Numbered from the stretch's first letter, positions 40,846-48,563 are shown. The stretch is 64,000 nt of DNA from Streptomyces sp. RKAG293 (GCF_023701745.1 NZ_JAJOZB010000001.1:7735001-7799000); one strand, 5' to 3'. The notes: generated from the letters alone by a model not told the origin. Translations and numbers: made by a program.

Positions 40846-43389
40846 ATGACGCGCGGCAAGTTCCGCATCTACCTCGGTGGGGCACCAGGGGTCGGCAAGA
40901 CCTACTCCATGCTGTCCGAGGCCCACCGGCGCGTGGAGCGCGGCACCGACTGTGTCGTGGCGTTCGTGGAACACCATGAACGACCGCGCACCGAGGTGCT
41001 GTTGCACGGCCTCGAGCAGGTGTCGCGCCAGGAGCTCCAGTACCGCGACGCCGTCTTCACGGAGATGGACGTCGACGCGGTGCTGGAGCGCCGCCCGGCC
41101 GTCGCCCTGGTGGACGAACTCGCGCACACCAACGTCCCCGGCTCGCGCAACGCCAAGCGCTGGCAGGACGTCGAGGAACTGCTCGCGGCGGGAATCGACG
41201 TCGTCTCCACCGTCAACATCCAGCATCTGGAGTCGCTCGGTGACGTGGTCGAGTCGATCACCGGCATCCGGCAGCGGGAGACCGTGCCCGATGAAGTGGT
41301 TCGCCGTGCCGACCAGATCGAGCTGGTCGACATGTCCCCTGAGGCGCTGCGCCGCCGGATGGCACACGGCAACATCTACAAGCCGGACAAGGTCGACGCG
41401 GCCCGGTCCAACTACTTCCGCCCCGGCAATCTGACGGCGCTGCGCGAGCTGGCGCTGCTGTGGGTCGCCGACCGGGTCGACGAGTACCTCCAGCAGTACC
41501 GCGGTGAGCACAACATCCGCTCTCCCTGGCAGGCGCGGGAACGCATCGTGGTCGGCCTCACCGGCGGGCCCGAGGGGCGCACCCTCATCCGCCGCGCCGC
41601 CCGCCTCGCCGAGAAGGGCGCCGGCGGCGAGGTGCTCGCCGTCTACATCGCCAGAAGCGACGGCCTCAGCTCCGCCTCACCCAAGGAACTCGCCGGCCAG
41701 CGGACGCTGGTCGAGGACCTGGGCGGCACCTTCCACCACGTCGTGGGCGACAACGTCACCCAGGCGCTGCTGGAGTTCGCACGAGGCGTCAACGCCTCCC
41801 AGATCGTGCTGGGTTCCAGCCGCCGCAAGGCCTGGCAGTACATCTTCGGGCCCGGTGTCGGCGCGACCGTCGCCCGCGATTCCGGCCCTGACCTGGACGT
41901 GCACATCGTCACGCACGACGAGGTCGCCAAGGGACGCGGGCTGCCCCTGCACCACGGCGCCACGCTCGGCCGCTCCCGCATCGTCGCCGGCTGGCTGGCC
42001 GGGCTGCTGGGCCCCGCGCTGCTCTCGGTGCTCCTGACGAGCTCGGGGGCGGACCTCGGCCTCGCCAACGACATGCTGCTCTTCCTGTCGCTGACGGTGG
42101 CCGCCGCGCTGCTCGGCGGGCTGCTGCCGGCGCTCGCCTCCGCCGCGTTCGGCTCGCTCCTCCTGAACTACTACTTCACCCCGCCTTTGCACCAGTTCAC
42201 GGTCTCCGACCCGCGGAACATCCTCGCCATCGTGATCTTCGTCGGGGTGGCGGTGTCGGTGGCCTCCGTCGTGGACCTCGCCGCCCGCCGGACCCAGCAG
42301 GCCGCCCGCCTGCGGGCCGAGTCGGAGATACTCTCCTTCCTCGCGGGCAGCGTGCTCCGCGGTGAGACGAGCCTGGACGCCCTGCTGGAACGGGTCCGCG
42401 AGACGTTCACCATGGAGTCGGTGGCCCTGCTGGAACGCGAGAGCGACGTCGCGCCCTGGACGTGCACCGGGAGCGTCGGACCGCGTGCCGTGCTGCGCCC
42501 CGAGGACGCGGACGTCGACATGCCGGTCGGCGATCACCTCGCCCTCGCCCTGTCCGGACGGGTGCTGCCCGCCGAGGACCGCCGGGTGCTCGGCGCCTTC
42601 GCCGCCCAGGCCGCCGTCGTCCTCGACCGGCAGCGACTGCAGAGCGAAGCCGCGCAGGCCCGCGAGTCGGCCGAGGGCAACCGCATCCGTACGTCCCTGC
42701 TCGCCGCCGTCAGCCATGATCTGCGCACACCGCTGTCCGGCATCAAGGCGTCCGTGACGTCACTGCGCTCCGACGACGTCGCCTGGTCGGAGGCCGACCA
42801 GGCCGAACTGCTCGCCGGCATCGAGGACGGAGCGGACCGGCTCGGCCACCTCGTCGACAACCTCCTCGACATGTCCCGTCTGCAGACCGACACCGTGACC
42901 CCGCTGATCCGCGAGATCTACCTCGACGAGGTGGTGCCGATGGCACTCGGCGGCGTCCCCGAGGGCAGCGTCGTCCTCGACATCCCGGAGGCCCTGCCGA
43001 TGGTCGCCGTCGACCCGGGGCTGCTGGAGCGCGCGGTCGCCAACGTCGTCGAGAACGCCGTGAAGTACAGCCCCGGGGGTGAACCGGTGCTGGTCACGGC
43101 CAGCGCGATCGCCGACCGGGTCGAGGTACGCGTGGTCGACCGCGGCCCGGGTGTCCCGGACGAGGCCAAGAGCCGCATCTTCGCCCCCTTCCAGCGGTAC
43201 GGCGACGCCCCGCGGGGAGCGGGAGTCGGCCTCGGTCTCGCGGTCGCCCGCGGCTTCACCGAAGCGATGGGTGGCACCCTGAACGCCGAGGACACCCCTG
43301 GCGGCGGCTTCACGATGGTCCTCTCCGTACCGTCCGTAGCCGACCACCCACCGATCCGCCCCGACCTCCCCGCCACGGACACGTCATGA
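40846..43389 (+). CDS. kdpD: KdpD sensor histidine kinase (copy 2)
   Basis: An 847-residue sensor: N-terminal KdpD domain (GGAPGVGKTYSMLSE, VALVDELAHTNVPGSRNAK), a universal-stress-like domain about 245-370, four transmembrane helices (about 385-485), a GAF-like segment, HisKA with His near residue 622 in AVSHDLRTPLSG, and an ATPase domain with NVVENAVKYSPGG, DRGPGVPDE and GVGLGLAVARGF. It is paralogous to the sensor at 27045. Placed directly after kdpE, it is the obvious KdpE partner. Its stop codon overlaps the start of the cold-shock-domain gene (ATGA). Confidence 0.94.
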   Translation: MTRGKFRIYLGGAPGVGKTYSMLSEAHRRVERGTDCVVAFVEHHERPRTEVLLHGLEQVSRQELQYRDAVFTEMDVDAVLERRPAVALVDELAHTNVPGSRNAKRWQDVEELLAAGIDVVSTVNIQHLESLGDVVESITGIRQRETVPDEVVRRADQIELVDMSPEALRRRMAHGNIYKPDKVDAARSNYFRPGNLTALRELALLWVADRVDEYLQQYRGEHNIRSPWQARERIVVGLTGGPEGRTLIRRAARLAEKGAGGEVLAVYIARSDGLSSASPKELAGQRTLVEDLGGTFHHVVGDNVTQALLEFARGVNASQIVLGSSRRKAWQYIFGPGVGATVARDSGPDLDVHIVTHDEVAKGRGLPLHHGATLGRSRIVAGWLAGLLGPALLSVLLTSSGADLGLANDMLLFLSLTVAAALLGGLLPALASAAFGSLLLNYYFTPPLHQFTVSDPRNILAIVIFVGVAVSVASVVDLAARRTQQAARLRAESEILSFLAGSVLRGETSLDALLERVRETFTMESVALLERESDVAPWTCTGSVGPRAVLRPEDADVDMPVGDHLALALSGRVLPAEDRRVLGAFAAQAAVVLDRQRLQSEAAQARESAEGNRIRTSLLAAVSHDLRTPLSGIKASVTSLRSDDVAWSEADQAELLAGIEDGADRLGHLVDNLLDMSRLQTDTVTPLIREIYLDEVVPMALGGVPEGSVVLDIPEALPMVAVDPGLLERAVANVVENAVKYSPGGEPVLVTASAIADRVEVRVVDRGPGVPDEAKSRIFAPFQRYGDAPRGAGVGLGLAVARGFTEAMGGTLNAEDTPGGGFTMVLSVPSVADHPPIRPDLPATDTS

Positions 43390-43616
43390 GGATCTCGAGG
43401 ACATCAACCGTTCCGGCCGTGGTGCGGGAGTGGGATGACGAAGCGGGCTGGGGTGTTCTCGACTGCGCCGAGACACCGGGGGGCTGCTTCGGTCACTTCA
43501 GCGACATCGTGGCCGAGGGATTCCGGTCGCTCAGCGCGGGACAGCGGGTCCAGCTGACCTGGGAAGCGCCCGGTCAGGACGGATACGCGTACCGGGCGGT
43601 GCGCATCATCCCCTGA
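43386..43616 (+). CDS. Cold-shock-domain-like small protein
   Basis: A 76-residue protein whose core, VPAVVREWDDEAGWGVLDCA then CFGHFSDI, matches the cold-shock domain pattern (V-x-W-F-x-x-x-x-G-[FW]-G and the RNP2-type FxHFSxI). It continues with GFRSLSAGQRVQLTWEA and ends YRAVRIIP. It probably binds single-stranded RNA or DNA. The start overlaps the kdpD stop by 4 bp, so it is translationally coupled to the sensor, an unusual addition to a kdpED operon. Its end overlaps by 11 bp the convergent acetyltransferase gene. Confidence 0.8.
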   Translation: MRISRTSTVPAVVREWDDEAGWGVLDCAETPGGCFGHFSDIVAEGFRSLSAGQRVQLTWEAPGQDGYAYRAVRIIP

Positions 43617-44439
43617 CCGGGGACAGTGCGCGCGGCTCCGCTACCGGCGTTGCTGGTACCGGCGTTCGCCGACCCAGGACGGCCGGGGCTCCGGCAACGT
43701 GGTGGACGTACTCGCGGACCAGCCGGAAGCCCGCCGCCCAGGCGAGCCGGCGGCTCGGCCGGTTGTCACGGGAGCACGTCCAACTCGGCTCGTGGCCGCG
43801 CGCGGAGATGTCCGCGCAGAGGCCCGTCACGCAGGCCAGGGCCAGCCCTTGACCGCGGTGATCGGGTGCGGTGGCTGCGGCGAGGTCCTCGTAGCGGCTG
43901 CCGAGGAAGTACGTACCGGCCAGGGAGACGAGCCGGCCGTCGCGGAACGCGCCCCAGACGTGGCCGGACGCGGCGGCCGCCAGGGCTCCGCCCCAACTGC
44001 TGGTCACCCACTGCAGGTCGGGGCCGAGATGCCGGATCGTGTGCCGGTCGGCAGCGGTCAGCCGCCGGACGGTAGCGCCTGGGGGCGGCCCGAAGGCCGG
44101 CGCCGGTCCGGTGCGCAGCCACATCATCCGTTCCCACGGCGTGATCCGGTGGAAGGCAGCCCCCAGGACGGGCAGGAAGCGGTCCGGCGCGTCGAAGCAG
44201 CCGCCGGTCAGCGGCGCCAAGGCGCCGGGGTCGACGGCCCGCGGATCGCCCCGCAGCAGGACGTGGCCCGCGCAGGAGACCGCGATGGCACGGGGCCGGA
44301 TCGGGCGGTCGGCCCACCAGCGCCCCGTCGTGGCGGTGCGGGCATGCTCGGCGAGAGCTCCGGTGCCGGGGGAACCGCCGGGAAACCAGTCCACCCAGGG
44401 CCCGGAGGCCGGGAGGGCGTGGCGGGACAGCTCTATCAC
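43606..44439 (-). CDS. GNAT-family N-acetyltransferase
   Basis: A 277-residue protein. The C-terminal half is a GNAT fold: ATVRRLTAADRHTIRHLGPD, HVWGAFRDGRLVSLAGTYFL and the acetyl-CoA P-loop region ATAPDHRGQGLALACVTGLC (R/Q-x-x-G-x-A/G type), then RGHEPSWTCSRDNRPSRRLA and GFRLVREYVHH. The N-terminal about 110 residues form an extra domain found in the FR47-like/DUF4081-type GNATs. The substrate is unknown. The ATG at 44439 begins MIELSRHALP. Confidence 0.82.
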   Translation of the reverse strand: MIELSRHALPASGPWVDWFPGGSPGTGALAEHARTATTGRWWADRPIRPRAIAVSCAGHVLLRGDPRAVDPGALAPLTGGCFDAPDRFLPVLGAAFHRITPWERMMWLRTGPAPAFGPPPGATVRRLTAADRHTIRHLGPDLQWVTSSWGGALAAAASGHVWGAFRDGRLVSLAGTYFLGSRYEDLAAATAPDHRGQGLALACVTGLCADISARGHEPSWTCSRDNRPSRRLAWAAGFRLVREYVHHVAGAPAVLGRRTPVPATPVAEPRALSPVRG

Positions 44440-44536
44440 GGGGTTCGGGGTTCCGTTCGACGGTACGTGGTGGTGGGCGAGAGCTGGTGGTCCGTGCCCC
44501 TCCTACGCGCCGACAGGTGCGCAGGAGGGCCGGGAA

Positions 44537-44573
44537 GGGCGGTGCGGATCCCCCCACGGGAACCGCACCGCCC
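44537..44573 (-). terminator. Terminator hairpin downstream of the bL37 gene
   Basis: A perfect 11-bp stem, GGGCGGTGCGG (44537-44547) with CCGCACCGCCC (44563-44573), and a 15-base loop, just after the stop of the minus-strand bL37 gene. Confidence 0.75.
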
Positions 44574-44578
44574 TCGTC

Positions 44579-44656
44579 TCAACGGCCGTTGGGCTTCCTG
44601 CCGTGATGGGCCTTCTTCTTGCGGCGGGCCTTCTTCTTACGGGCGCGCTTGGACAT
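44579..44656 (-). CDS. Ribosomal protein bL37-like micro-protein (25 aa)
   Basis: A 25-codon ORF on the minus strand, MSKRARKKKARRKKKAHHGR then KPNGR, ATG at 44656, with an AGGCGG ribosome site upstream. Its extreme Lys/Arg content and the C-terminal (N/H)HGKRPN-type motif match the 24-residue large-subunit protein bL37 seen in mycobacterial ribosomes (MAKRGRKKR...NHGKRPN). It would bind rRNA near the peptidyl-transferase region. It is too short for most gene callers. A clean terminator follows. It is a stand-alone gene, unrelated to the potassium genes. Confidence 0.82.
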   Translation of the reverse strand: MSKRARKKKARRKKKAHHGRKPNGR

Positions 44657-44685
44657 GTACCGCCTCGCTTCGGGGTCTCAGTGGT

Positions 44686-45510
44686 TCAGCCGGCCCGGCC
44701 GACCAACTGGTCGGCGACCTTGCACAGCCGGCGGACGGTGCGGTCCTCCATGGCGACCGGCGCGGCGGGCGAGACCGCGGTGCGGTCGTAGTAGGCACCG
44801 GGTACGAGCTCGGTCGCCGGGTCGCACAGCCGGACCACACGGGCGGCACCCTCGGCGGACGAGTCGCCCTCGTGCGCGTACAGCGGCAGCAGGGCGGTGT
44901 CGCAGATACCCGGGTGCACGCTGACGGAAGTGCAGCCGGCGTCCGATCCCGCGCCCGCCCTGGCGAAGATCGTCAGCGCGAGCTGGGACTGAGCGTAGGC
45001 AGCCAGCCGGGAGTAACGGCGGGAGCGGTTCAGGTCGTTCCAGGCGATGGACGCCGTGCGGTGCATGGACGACGACACGTTGACGACGCGGCTGCCGGGC
45101 CGGGCGGTCAGCGGCCCGGTCAGTTCGCGGGTGAGGAGGAACGCGGCGAGGAAGTTGACCTGGAAGGCGATCTCGTTGCCGTCGGGCGTCATCGTGTGGC
45201 GCTCGGGGGCGGCGACCGCCGCGTTGTTCACCAGCACGTCCAGTACGGGATGCGTGTCGGCGACCTTGGCGGCCATCGCCCGCACCTCCTCCAGCCGGGA
45301 GAAGTCCGCCACCGCGAGGTCCAGCTGGGACGCCGCGACGCCGGCGGCCACCAGCCGGGTGACGGCCTGCTGCCCGGAGGTGAGGTCCGGCGCGTGCACG
45401 ATGACGGTGCTGCCCTGTTCGGCGAGCAGCCGGGCGGTCTCCCAGCCGATACCGGAGGTGGCGCCGGTGACGAGCGCGGTGGGACGGACGGGTGAGGAGG
45501 GTGAAGACAT
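44686..45510 (-). CDS. Short-chain dehydrogenase/reductase with altered catalytic Lys
   Basis: A 274-residue SDR. Rossmann motif TGATSGIG (about residue 15) binds NAD(P); NNAAV (about 95) and the Ser region VVNVSSSMHR are present. The active-site helix reads RRYSRLAAYAQSQLALTIFA: the catalytic Tyr is in AYAQSQ, but the position four after it, normally Lys (YxxxK), is Gln. The overall type is retinol-dehydrogenase-like (YGQSKLAN). The Lys lowers the Tyr pKa, so activity may be reduced or lost. ATG at 45510. Confidence 0.82.
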   Translation of the reverse strand: MSSPSSPVRPTALVTGATSGIGWETARLLAEQGSTVIVHAPDLTSGQQAVTRLVAAGVAASQLDLAVADFSRLEEVRAMAAKVADTHPVLDVLVNNAAVAAPERHTMTPDGNEIAFQVNFLAAFLLTRELTGPLTARPGSRVVNVSSSMHRTASIAWNDLNRSRRYSRLAAYAQSQLALTIFARAGAGSDAGCTSVSVHPGICDTALLPLYAHEGDSSAEGAARVVRLCDPATELVPGAYYDRTAVSPAAPVAMEDRTVRRLCKVADQLVGRAG

Positions 45511-45950
45511 GATCCACTCCGGGATGGGGGATTGCGGGTTTACGGATTGGTTGTGGAACAGGGCTCAGGAGAGCGAGACGGCACAGAGGTGCCGGGAAAC
45601 GCGCCACCGGGCTCGTCGAGCGATGGGCGGTGACGGGGAAAGTGCGTCAGCGCACCGGAGGTGAACAGGGCGCAGCCGGCGGCACCGTATGCGGTGGCCG
45701 GTCGTCATGGCGCAGGCAGCTGTTCACGTCTCCATCCAAGGAGACTGCGGAGCCCGGACTCAAGGGGAGCGGCCGAACCCTGACGGTCTCCTGACAGCGC
45801 TTTCGGGGGATGCGTCAGCCCGGCGTCAAGAATCGACGGTGCGCTGTCAGAGGCGTATCAAGAACCGTGTACGTGACCGATGTCGGGGTTGAGGCTCTGT
45901 TCGGGAACGGTCGTCGGCCGTTCGTGATGTGAAGCTGGAGGGCCGCGGAC
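45511..45950. other. Intergenic region of 440 bp holding an orphan KdpE-like box
   Basis: The left part (45511-45780) should contain the SDR promoter and shows nothing specific. The right part carries the complete 11-21-11 box described next, followed by a leader sequence resembling the one at 29594-29683, including GGAGGGCCG shortly before the start codon. Confidence 0.5.
45814..45860 (+). promoter_or_regulatory. KdpE-like box before the orphan leader ORF
   Basis: Half-sites GTCA, GTCA, GTCA and ATCA begin at 45814, 45825, 45846 and 45857, spacing 11, 21 and 11 bp. Local sequences are GCGTCAGCC, GCGTCAAGA, CTGTCAGAG and GTATCAAGA. The last begins 94 bp before the ATG at 45951, identical to the spacing at 29590/29684. 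Confidence 0.68.
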
Positions 45951-46129
45951 ATGACAGAGACCATCGCGGCCGGTACGTCGCACGGCGACGGCTCGGGGGC
46001 ACCGTCCCGGGCGCACACACAGCACGGAGAAGCCGTCGCACCGTCGAACGCCGGCCGTCAGGCCGGGCGGGACCCTGCTGGGCCGCCACCACCTTCCCTG
46101 TGGCGGCCCAGCGCAGGCACCGGAACATG
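45951..46129 (+). pseudogene. Orphan leader ORF homologous to the N-terminus of the 29684 protein
   Basis: The ATG at 45951 opens MTETIAAGTSHGDGSGAPSR, matching MAETIVAGISRGNGPGGPDG at 29684, and continues with a Pro/Gly-rich segment (GRDPAGPPPPSLWRP against GREPAGPPLPPQRRP). The transmembrane and external domains that follow in the 29684 protein are missing here. Instead a hairpin (stem 46078-46089 with 46100-46111) and a strong terminator end the transcript. The frame formally stays open far into the antisense of the next gene, which is a GC artefact. It is either the truncated 5' end of a duplicated gene or a short potassium-responsive RNA or peptide. Confidence 0.5.
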
Positions 46130-46176
46130 GAGCTGCCCCGGGCCGGTTGATCTCGCCGGTGGGCCCGGGGCAGCTC
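46130..46176. terminator. Long hairpin, probably a bidirectional terminator
   Basis: A perfect 15-bp stem, GAGCTGCCCCGGGCC at 46130-46144 with its complement at 46162-46176, and a 17-base loop. It sits between the plus-strand leader and the 3' end of the minus-strand KimA-like gene (stop at 46206), so it can serve both. Confidence 0.8.
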
Positions 46177-46205
46177 GTGGTGGTCGGGTGATGGGTGGCC
46201 GGGGG

Positions 46206-48278
46206 TCAGTGGGTGTCGACGTGCGGGGCCCGGTCGGGTTCGGCGGCGGGGTCGGGGTGGTTCGCCCAGGGGGTGAGGGCGGGTTCGCCGCGGCGGACGG
46301 AGCCGGGGGCGCGGCGGGTCGGGCGCTGCGGCCGGTGTTCGGACGAGCTCAGCTGCCAGGGCACGCTGATGACCATGACGCCGGGGGTGAACAGCAGCCG
46401 GCTCTTGAGCCACAGTGCGGACTGGTTGTGCAGCAGGTTCTCCCACCAGTGCCCGACGACGTACTCGGGGATGAAGACACTGATCACATCGCGGGGGCTG
46501 GTGCGGTTGAGCGACCGTACGTATTCCACGACCGGGCGGGTCACCTCCCGGTAGGGCGACGCCAACGTCTTCAGCGGTACGTCGATCCCGAAGGCGTCCC
46601 ACTGGTCCTGCAGGACCTTGGCCTCGTCGCGGTCGACCGAGACGGTGAGCGCTTCGAGGGTGTCCGGGCGGCAGGCGCGGGCGTAGGCGAGGGCCCGCAG
46701 CGTCGGCTTGTGGACCTTCGAGACCAGCACGACGGCATGCACGCGCGCGGGCAGCACCGTCTCGTCCGTCGGGTCGGTGACGGCCAGTTCGGCGGCGGTT
46801 CTGTCGTAGTGCCGCCGGATGCCGCGCATCATCAGCCACAACGCCACCGCCGCGATCACCGCCAGGTACGCGCCCTGCATGAACTTCGTCAGCAGCACGA
46901 TGACCAGCACCAACCCCGTGACGAACGCCCCGAGCCCGTTGATCAGCCGGGCGGTCTGGTGCCGGCGGCGCTGCGCCGGGTCGGTCTCGTCGCGCAGGGC
47001 GCGGTTCCAGTGCCGGACCATGCCGGTCTGCGACAGCGTGAAGGAGGTGAAGACACCCAGGATGTACAGGTGGATGAGGTTGGTGACCGACGCGTCGAAC
47101 ACCCAGAGGAGGCCACCGGCGACGACGGCCAGCGCGACGATGCCGTTGGAGAACGCGAGCCGGTCGCCGCGGGTGTGCAGCTGACGGGGCAGATAGCGGT
47201 GCTGCGCCAGGATCGACGACAGCAACGGGAAGCCGTTGAACGCGGTGTTGGCGGCCAGTACGAGCACCAGCGCGGTGGCGGCCTGGATGAAGAAGAAACC
47301 GAAGCTGTGGTCACCGCCGAAGATCGCGGCGGCCAGCTGGGCGATGACGGTGCGCTGCGGGGTGGTCGCGCAGTCCCCGGCGAAGCCGGTCAGCCGGCAG
47401 GTGTCCTCGGTGATGTGCACCTTCGCGATCATCGCGAGGGCGGTGATTCCGGAGAACATCACGACGGCGATCAGGCCCATCGCGGTCATCGTGGACGCCG
47501 CGTTGCGGGACTTGGGCTTGCGGAACGCGGGCACGCCGTTCGAGATCGCCTCGACGCCGGTGAGTGCGGTGCAGCCGCTGGAGAACGCCCGCAGGCCCAG
47601 CATCAGCAGCGCCAGACCCGTCAGATTGCTGTTACCAGGGGCCGCGGTGACACCATAGGCGGCTGACTCCGCCACCGGGGCGTCGCCCACCAGCCAGCGG
47701 AACAGCCCGGTGGCGCACATGATCAGCACGCCCGCGACGAACAGATACGTGGGCGCCGCGAACGCCCGGCCGGACTCGCGCACCCCGCGCAGGTTCACCG
47801 CGGCCAGCAGGGCCACGAACCCCACGGCCATGGCGGTGCGGTAGTCGTTGAGCGAGGGCACCGCGGAGATGATGTTGTCGACGCCGGAGGCGACCGATAC
47901 CGCGACGGTCATCACGTAGTCGACCAGTAGCGATGCGGCCACCACGAGTCCCGCGGACGGGCCGAGATTCGTGGCGACCACCTCGTACGATCCGCCGCCG
48001 GACGGGTACGCGTGCACGACCTGCCGGTAGGACAGCACCACGACCGCCATCAGGCCGACCACGGCTATCGCCGCCCAGGTCGTCAGATGGAGAAAGGCCA
48101 GCCCGCCGAGGGTGAGCACCAGCAGGATCTCCTGCGTGGCGTACGCGACCGACGACAACGGGTCCGACGCGAAGATCGGCAGCGCCAGCCGCTTCGGCAG
48201 CAGCGTCTCCTGCAACCCCTCGCTCGGCAACGCCCGCCCGATGACTACCCGCTTGATTCCATCCACGATTCTCGCCAC
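46206..48278 (-). CDS. KimA-like potassium importer, second copy (APC family)
   Basis: About 690 residues from a GTG at 48278 (VARIVDGIKRVVIGRALPSE), which aligns with the KimA N-terminus MYNTIKRFLIGKPL. KimA-like segments: FASDPLSSVAYATQEILLVL, SYRQVVHAYPSGGGSYEVVA, SLLVDYVMTVAVSVASGVDN, FSSGCTALTGVEAISNGVPA, LAANTAFNGFPLLSSILAQH and TLSQTGMVRHWNRAL. The C-terminal regulatory region ends with WWENLLHNQSALWLKSRLLF, like the KimA end, plus an extra Pro/Arg-rich tail of about 50 residues. It is about 45 residues longer between helices than the copy at 32694. No KdpE-like box was found in front of it. Confidence 0.82.
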   Translation of the reverse strand: MARIVDGIKRVVIGRALPSEGLQETLLPKRLALPIFASDPLSSVAYATQEILLVLTLGGLAFLHLTTWAAIAVVGLMAVVVLSYRQVVHAYPSGGGSYEVVATNLGPSAGLVVAASLLVDYVMTVAVSVASGVDNIISAVPSLNDYRTAMAVGFVALLAAVNLRGVRESGRAFAAPTYLFVAGVLIMCATGLFRWLVGDAPVAESAAYGVTAAPGNSNLTGLALLMLGLRAFSSGCTALTGVEAISNGVPAFRKPKSRNAASTMTAMGLIAVVMFSGITALAMIAKVHITEDTCRLTGFAGDCATTPQRTVIAQLAAAIFGGDHSFGFFFIQAATALVLVLAANTAFNGFPLLSSILAQHRYLPRQLHTRGDRLAFSNGIVALAVVAGGLLWVFDASVTNLIHLYILGVFTSFTLSQTGMVRHWNRALRDETDPAQRRRHQTARLINGLGAFVTGLVLVIVLLTKFMQGAYLAVIAAVALWLMMRGIRRHYDRTAAELAVTDPTDETVLPARVHAVVLVSKVHKPTLRALAYARACRPDTLEALTVSVDRDEAKVLQDQWDAFGIDVPLKTLASPYREVTRPVVEYVRSLNRTSPRDVISVFIPEYVVGHWWENLLHNQSALWLKSRLLFTPGVMVISVPWQLSSSEHRPQRPTRRAPGSVRRGEPALTPWANHPDPAAEPDRAPHVDTH

Positions 48279-48563
48279 GCGGGGGAGCGTAAGGGCCGCC
48301 CGGCGTTCCGGATGGCGGCGGACAGGGCGCCGCAGAGCCCGCGATCCGGTGGGATTGTCCGCCAACTCCCTTGCAGAGCAGGGGAATACGTCTTCCAAAG
48401 GTCATCGGGCCGACCCGAGTGCCACTGGTTGTCGCTCACCAGTCTTAACGAAATCCATACGGCTCGCCGTGTCCTGCCCGCCGCCGGTCCGACCCGCGCG
48501 GAAGTGCGGCACCTCGACGTCACCGGGGTCCTATAGGGTCACGGCGCCGTACGAGCCGATGAC
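48279..48563. other. Divergent gap between the second KimA-like gene and chrA
   Basis: About 285 bp containing both promoters. I checked it for the 11-21-11 element and did not find it. No other motif stands out. Confidence 0.4.

Noticed and set aside
45951..47666. A 571-codon plus-strand gene continuing from the leader ORF
   Set aside because: Beyond about 46130 it is the antisense of the KimA-like gene and crosses a strong terminator. Only the first about 60 codons resemble a real protein.
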